Positions 55,797-64,000 of a stretch of 64,000 nucleotides of DNA are shown piece after piece (position 1 is the first letter of the stretch; every line of letters begins with the position of its first letter). A program made the translations under genes and the position numbers. Origin of the DNA: Panaeolus papilionaceus. Lineage: Eukaryota; Basidiomycota; Agaricomycetes; Agaricales. The stretch spans positions 1,240,001 through 1,304,000 of the forward strand of contig JADNRZ010000007.1 of assembly GCA_015501605.1 (NCBI GenBank). Reading direction: 5' to 3'. The notes beneath the pieces were generated by a model. It did no database searches and was not told the origin of the DNA. It saw only the letters and a program-made list of their open reading frames with translations.

Positions 55797-57096
55797 TTAA
55801 AGAATGAACGGGAACATGGCCTTCCTGCCACGGGGATACTCCTTGCCAAATTCTTTCTTGTACTGTTTGTGCTTTTTGATAGCCCAGATAGCCATCTGAC
55901 CAGCTGCGACGACAGTGAAGAGACCAGCTGAGATTGCAGTGAATAAGGAACTAGAAATGAGATTCTGAGTGATTAACTCACCAGCAGCGCTTCCGGTCAT
56001 CACACAGACAACACCCCAGGCCACAGTTTCGAAGAAGTAGTTGGGGCAAGAGACCATACCAAAGCCATAACCAAAGGGAATACCGCGCTTGCGTGAGCCT
56101 GCAGGCCTCAAAGCGCGAAGTGTCAAGTGGGTATGGAGGTTGGACAACTCGGCGAACTATCAAATATTGAGAAAATCAATCATTGGCAAATATAGTACCA
56201 CGTACAGCCCAAACTCCAGCGCAGATATAGAGGAATTTTTCATTGTCGCGGATAGTATTCACAATGTATGGGGACGCGGCAGAGAATTTACCACGGTATA
56301 TATCAGCTGCGAGAAACACTCCTGAGAGGATGTGGTAGTGAGCCGAGCTATAACTCATGTCAACGTTTTAACTTCAGGAGAATGAATTGATAGACATACT
56401 TCTTCACAATGTTGAACCATGGCATGGTGCCGTTGGAGAAACGGTGAACACTGCGCAATAATTAGTATACTTTGCCAAATCACAAGGGAGGACATCATAC
56501 AAAAGGGTCTCGAGCTCTCGCTTGATGAAATGAAGCATAACGAAAGCGTAGACGTATCTGCAACACTGTCAGAAATAATCAAAAGTCCACAAAAATCAAT
56601 GACAAACTTTTGTAGAGCGCTATGCTCGAAACTCTTTCCGTACCAAAACTTAGGGAAGTAATAGAACAAGGGATGAATCAGGAGTGGGCCAGCCTTGCAA
56701 ATAGATTCAAGTCAGCTATAAAGCCATATATTAATCCAGTATAGACTCACATATTCAACCAAGAACACTGTCCTCCACGAAATCTGAGCTCCCAGATCTT
56801 TCACTTGCAATTCACCTTCCTTCAATTGCGCTCCAAGGACCGTGCTCAGCTCAACCTCATTTGCAAGACCTTTCTTGTCTCCTTTGAGGACAACTTTCTG
56901 TCTAGCAGGGTAGAACTGGAAAAACTCAACATAATAAACCCCTAAAATTCATAAAATCGCGTACCTTTGGGAACTTCGCTGCGATAGCGGCCTTGACATC
57001 GGCCACAGTGGCATTAGGAGAAACATCAACGGTCAATGGGAACCCTCTGGCGAACGAGGGTGGCTTTGACGCGCTAGATATGGTGATTGAGACCAT
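55797..57096 (-). CDS. TSC13: Very-long-chain trans-2-enoyl-CoA reductase (Tsc13/TECR)
   Basis: Eight exons on the minus strand give about 314 residues (yeast Tsc13 has 310). Residues 1-90 form the ubiquitin-like N-terminal domain (MVSITISSASKPPSFARGFP, VADVKAAIAAKFPK, RQKVVLKGD). Next comes the steroid-5-alpha-reductase-type membrane domain: WRTVFLVEYAGPLLIHPLFY, HFIKRELETLFVHRFSNGTM, NYSSAHYHILSGVF and IPFGYGFGMVSCPNYFFETV. The catalytic region (GxGFxxVSCPNYxxE) is intact. The C-terminus IKKHKQYKKEFG, YPRGRKAMFPFIL is the family's cytosolic tail. Tsc13 does the last step of each elongation cycle for very-long-chain fatty acids in the ER, feeding sphingolipids. The final intron is 54 bases, a multiple of three without a stop codon, so it can be missed; splicing it restores TGSAAAGLFTVVAAGQMAIW, which fits the family. 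Confidence 0.95.
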
Positions 57097-57374
57097 TTTA
57101 TGAGCAACGTTCCGCTCCGCTGTTAATAATAACCTTGAGTGCGAGTAGGAGTCTTGGGTGGACCGAGTTGAATTTCTCAATGGGATGTCCGAACGTGTTT
57201 GGTCATGTGTACGCGATCCGCTCAGCTCCCGGATCTTATCTTATCTTATCCAGTGAGGAGGACTGACTCTTAGGGTAGCGCTCGGTAGAGTTAATGCAGC
57301 CGTATGGCGTTGATTGCCCGTAAGGTGAAGTACAGACCTATATAAAAGGACGTAGAGACGTTATGAGATAGGAG

Positions 57375-59996
57375 CTAGTAAACGTACTGTTTATAATGAG
57401 TAAATGTTACTGGCAAATATCGAAATGAAAGCTTACAATAAATTCATCATTCTGCAAGTCAGTCAGATCATCGAAAGCCCGAGTTCCAGTAAGTGGCACG
57501 ATTTCCTCTTTAGACGATTGCTGAGAAGCTTGCTTTGCGCGTTCAGCTTCGGCTTCTTGAATAGTCATCATAGAATAGTCTACAATATCTGCCTCTGTAT
57601 TGATGGGGTAATTAGAACTTACGGTGCTTTGACAGCTGAATTGCAAGAACATACTTTTACCAACCGCAATTCGGCGCCTACGATTTACTTCGTTGAGGTA
57701 TTTCAAGTATAGCATGGTGACAAGTGTTAGTCCTAGACATGCAGAGAAACAGACCACCAGAGATGTCAATCCTAAAATGCGGATGCCGTAGTCAGTGGGA
57801 AGGAGGTATTGCAAACCCGTGGAGATGAATTGCCTACCCCTCCTGTAGTACGGCTTGTCCTTTGGGTCGAATAATAGAGGGCCAACCTAGCCAGAACACA
57901 TTGTAAAGAATGCTTCGGTGAATGAATAAATGGGAACATACGATGCTGCCCCCAACTGATCCCATCGTAGTAATCGCCGTTGTCTGCCAATACACCGCCA
58001 AGTCAATGGGGCCTTAGTTCGCCAATAAAAAGCGCAACACTTACAGAAGTTTTCTTCGAGTGACCCGCGGTATTGGACGATTGCCAGTTTAAGATCAATG
58101 GCCCGACAACACAATAGCTCGACAGAAGGTAATATGCCGCTAATAAAGTGGGCCTATCGCTATCAGAGCGACCGGTACGAAGGAGGACAGCTGTGGTGAT
58201 TGTTAGTACCCAATGTCTTCATTCAACAACGTAAATGAAAGAGGGCGCACTGGAGGCCGCAATTGCAGGCAGTAAGGCGCATATTATGATATATGATTTG
58301 ACACGATAGCGCTTGCTGAGCGACTACAGAAAAGAGTGAGCAACACTGCGACCACTGCGGAGGAATTGGTTTGTAACTCACGAATCCCAAGAACATGGCA
58401 ATAAGCTGGCAGACGCCGTAAGGCATTAAGTATAGCATAACCTCGTAACTGATAGGTAGGAGAAATGATTAACGGCAAAGTGGCAGTTAGCGCTCTTCGA
58501 AACACTCACTCATCAAACCCAAAGCCCCTCAAAATCAGTGGACCAAAGTTGGTGACCCCCGAAGCAGGGATATGAAGCGTAAACATCAGGCCCAACCAGC
58601 ACCAGCTCTTTAGGTCGCAGATCATCTCAATGACGTGTGCAACCTTGAAGGTTTTTGTCTCGAGACCCTGTTGATTGGCTCGGAGACGCTGTATCGGATG
58701 CAGTCTGGATTAGCGCCACATGTACGACATTCAATAGAACGTAAGGACTCTAGGTCTATGCTCACCTCAACTGCGATTACTTTTTCTTCTTGCGTTAAGA
58801 ACTTGCATCGGACTGGGTTATCTGGAAGAAGCCAAAAACTGAACGGAACCGTAAGTGACCGCGGTCAGTATGAGAAAACCCAAAAGCCTTACGAAAGTAT
58901 TCCGACGCAGAAAGTAATCAACCCGAGAAGGAGAAAGACGATTTGATATGAAAAGAAGACACGCGACTTGATATGACCAAGGCCAAACATGATGAGGCTC
59001 CCAAAGATGTTGACAAATCCATTATTCGAGTACCAGACTTCGAGGGCATTAGTATCTCGGGAGGGCGAAAGAAGGGAACTACTTTACTAGCCAAGCGGGT
59101 TCCTTGCTCGTGCCTTCGATACCAAATCTGGCCCATCAAAATAAACGCCGCTCCAACCGATGCTTCGAAGCCTCCGAGCTGGTAGACACCATAAAACATT
59201 TTGTTCGAAGACAAGAGAACATACTTACGAAGAATCTAGAAATGAGCAGGCCAGGGAAGTTCGTAGCAGCCGTCATACAACTGAGGGTAATACCCCAGCA
59301 CGTAACCATGATAGGGATGTACAACGAAAGACGGAATCGCACAAGGGAATATGCGGCAATGGGATGCACCATAAGTTGAGCAATACTATGACGAAGCGTT
59401 AATTTGGAAAGGGGATTCATACCAAGTTGCCCTTACTATAGAATGGATCCAAGAATGGAGTATTCTTGACCCTTGAGGTGAGCATCGCGAGAGATTCCAA
59501 ATACAGAGGAAAAAGGCAGGGTTTGCTTGTCCAAAACTGTTGAAAGGATCGGCACAATGTCATTGTCAATGCGATTCGATATCACACCCACGTTGTAAGA
59601 AATAAATTGTAAACATAATGGGCATTAGACTGTGAAGAGTGTTAGAATCGTTCGATCAACGAAGAAAAAAGGGAATTACTGTCTGTCTATCTTTTTTACA
59701 ATGCGATCGTTTTCTTCGGCACTGACATACTTGATGGTTGGTGATTCGGAAGAGCGACTGCTAGAGGCTAGGATCTCGAATGCTTCGTCCTTTCTTCCGT
59801 TTCGATTTGAGGGCCCTGCGTGACCTAGACCCTTTTCATCTGCGGCATGAAGCAGTGCATTGGAGACGATTGCTGCATCCGAAGAGAGGTCTACAAAACT
59901 GGTCTCAACAGGGAGGGCGTCAACAAGGACATCCGATTTTTCCTTGATAGAGTTTGGCTTGGAGCTGCTAGTTGTGGTGGAAGGCGAAATGGACAT
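57375..59996 (-). CDS. MFS permease, allantoate/anion:cation symporter family
   Basis: A many-exon gene on the minus strand. The cytosolic N-terminus (exon 59996-59676) starts MSISPSTTTSSSKPNSIKEK. It is followed by LMPIMFTIYFLQ, then LDKQTLPFSSVFGISRDAHL and KGQEYSILGSILY, the first-helix and loop region typical of the Dal5 family. Next come PIMVTCWGITLSCMTAATNF, a FGLGHIKSRVFFSYQI stretch, GFSLLLFMPDNPV and a penultimate helix, TSLVVCFSACLGLTLVTMLY. A cytosolic tail with ASQQSSKEEI leads to a DLQNDEFI...YVY ending (stop at 57375). The frame is consistent with 12 membrane helices. Family members import allantoate, nicotinate, vitamins or other organic anions across the plasma membrane; the substrate here is not known. 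The N-terminal region is longer than usual (about 105 residues before helix 1). Confidence 0.88.
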
Positions 59997-61312
59997 TGGG
60001 GTATGGTACCGAGCTTTAGAGATCTGAGAACCAATGAGCTTGGCATCCTTGCTTTATATGAGGTTTCGAACAGCGTTAGGAGGTGATGGCCAAGATGCCC
60101 GAACTAACCTTCGCCTCCAGAATCACTCTGAAGGTCAACGACAAGAACTCCACTTGCTTATTGAGTGAGCTTCGCTCGAGAGAACTGTCGGAGGCCTTAG
60201 AGCTGAACCTGGACTATGCCGAAGTTGAGCATCATTTGCGTGCCCCACTTTCCGTCTTCGATAGGGGCCGACGATCAAGCTCCTCACAGTCGCATCCGAT
60301 GATGAAAAGCTTGATGGAGGTACATAGCATTTGGGGTGCAAATGGCAAGTCAGCGCGTATGGAGTTAGAGCTTTGGAAACCATCCGATTGCGGGTATAGA
60401 GCCGTCAGTAGTCTCGCCGATAGCTGCTTCAGGTTTGGGCATTGCGTACTGAATCTATAGCTAGCCTATACCACGGGATATATTTGTCGCGAAGACCAAT
60501 ATTTAGTGAGAGAAGAACTTCTGCCCCGTATCAGAGATGATAAACTAACAAGGTCAACAATATGGCAATAACGCGTGGATGATAAGAACGAGGTATCGCT
60601 ATGTGCTTCAATCGCAATTCGAGTGACGAGCACGCAGCACCAACTGAACGCGAATTGACCTCATAGACAATGACGAAATCCAACAAGAAGGTTGTGGACA
60701 AGTTGTTATCTGATCAGCAGCACAAGTCTGAGGTCAGCACCTCTGACTGTGTTCATCCAGGAGTGACTGATCAGGAAGGCTGGTTGCCGGTATCGGAGCG
60801 TAAATGGCTCCCGTACAAAAGCGTTTACGACGAGCCTTTAGCCACTTTAGATGGGTAGACGATTGAATTGAACGAGAACCTGATACCCATCTCCCAAGTT
60901 AGATGCACACTACTGTATAGCGCTCACAGGTTCATCACGAGCTCACCATCAGCTTCAAGCACATCTCCTTGATTGAATGCATATCTAGACTGGAAGCTTT
61001 GGATGAGGTTATAATGTATTATTTGTAGCTTCTAGACCAGAGTTTCAGAGTTTTCATGAAATGGTGTATGGCAACAAATACTTGACAGAAGGGATGTCGT
61101 TGGTCAGTGTTGATGCAGATGGTTGACCATGGTCGAGAGCTCAGATAGGGGCTTTCTGTTTTGGTCAGGGGCATTAGCCAAATAATGAAAATTCTCCTCA
61201 ACGTTGTTCACGACTTCGACGACAACAACTGACGAGCTCAACGTCGAGACATATGGAGGCATCAGTGAGCACATTTTGTAGTATGTTCAATGTATCATTG
61301 ACGAAATTTTAG
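59997..61312. other. Intergenic, possible upstream exons of Rix7
   Basis: This lies between the divergent MFS and Rix7 genes. A 125-codon plus-strand frame at 60083-60460 and a 62-codon frame at 60670-60858 have no known relatives. Just before 61273 a segment reading TDELNVETYGGI ends at a GTGAGC donor and joins in frame to the exon at 61313, so it is probably an upstream exon of the Rix7 gene. Its own start and the rest of the N-terminus were not found. Confidence 0.4.

Positions 61313-64000
<2,688 letters not shown>

Noticed and set aside
60083..60460. 125-codon plus-strand frame between the MFS and Rix7 genes
   Set aside because: It has no recognisable family and no conserved pattern; it may be chance or 5' sequence of the Rix7 locus, so it is noted only under the intergenic entry.

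Overview
The window reads as nuclear DNA from a mushroom-forming basidiomycete (Agaricomycetes). Almost every gene is broken by many introns of about 45-70 bases with GT..AG ends, and the best protein matches I recognise are fungal: a Gti1/Pac2 (WOPR) regulator, DUF1996 secreted proteins, GH17 proteins, an allantoate-type MFS permease, Tsc13 and Rix7. No tRNA, rRNA, CRISPR array or bacterial-type operon was seen. All gene models were spliced by eye, so exon ends are inferences from splice signals, reading frame and family resemblance.

Left part (1-16.5 kb). A truncated gene of a transposase-associated family runs off the left edge, followed by an HSBP1-type heat-shock-factor-binding protein. 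An aldo/keto reductase lies at 4.3-5.7 kb. A gene-poor, apparently decayed 4.3 kb stretch follows. Next come a WOPR transcription factor, the TFIIH subunit Tfb2 (13 exons, minus strand) and, sharing a 272-base divergent promoter with it, the proteasome chaperone gankyrin/Nas6 (11 exons).

Middle (16.5-37 kb). A gene for a chymotrypsin-fold peptidase-like protein sits between two direct copies of a roughly 450-550 base repeat. The downstream copy carries a decayed fragment of gankyrin exon 2. Then follow a small secreted protein, two DUF1996 secreted proteins in opposite orientation that flank a RING-like/SUMO-binding candidate, and a mitochondrial peptide-release factor of the ICT1 type.

Right part (37-64 kb). 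Three tandem GH17 genes have identical exon lengths. A small cysteine-bearing secreted protein comes next. An accessory block at 45-52 kb holds a broken Ndc10-like recombinase relative, a fungal orphan-family gene with a duplicated exon, and a stand-alone MIF4G protein. Ordinary genes resume with a serine-rich hypothetical, an ECM11-like candidate, Tsc13 (very-long-chain fatty acid synthesis), an MFS permease and, truncated by the right edge, the ribosome-biogenesis AAA ATPase Rix7/NVL.

Taken together, conserved housekeeping genes (TFIIH, proteasome, mitochondrial rescue, fatty acid elongation, 60S maturation) are interleaved with lineage-specific secreted proteins and decaying mobile-element material.
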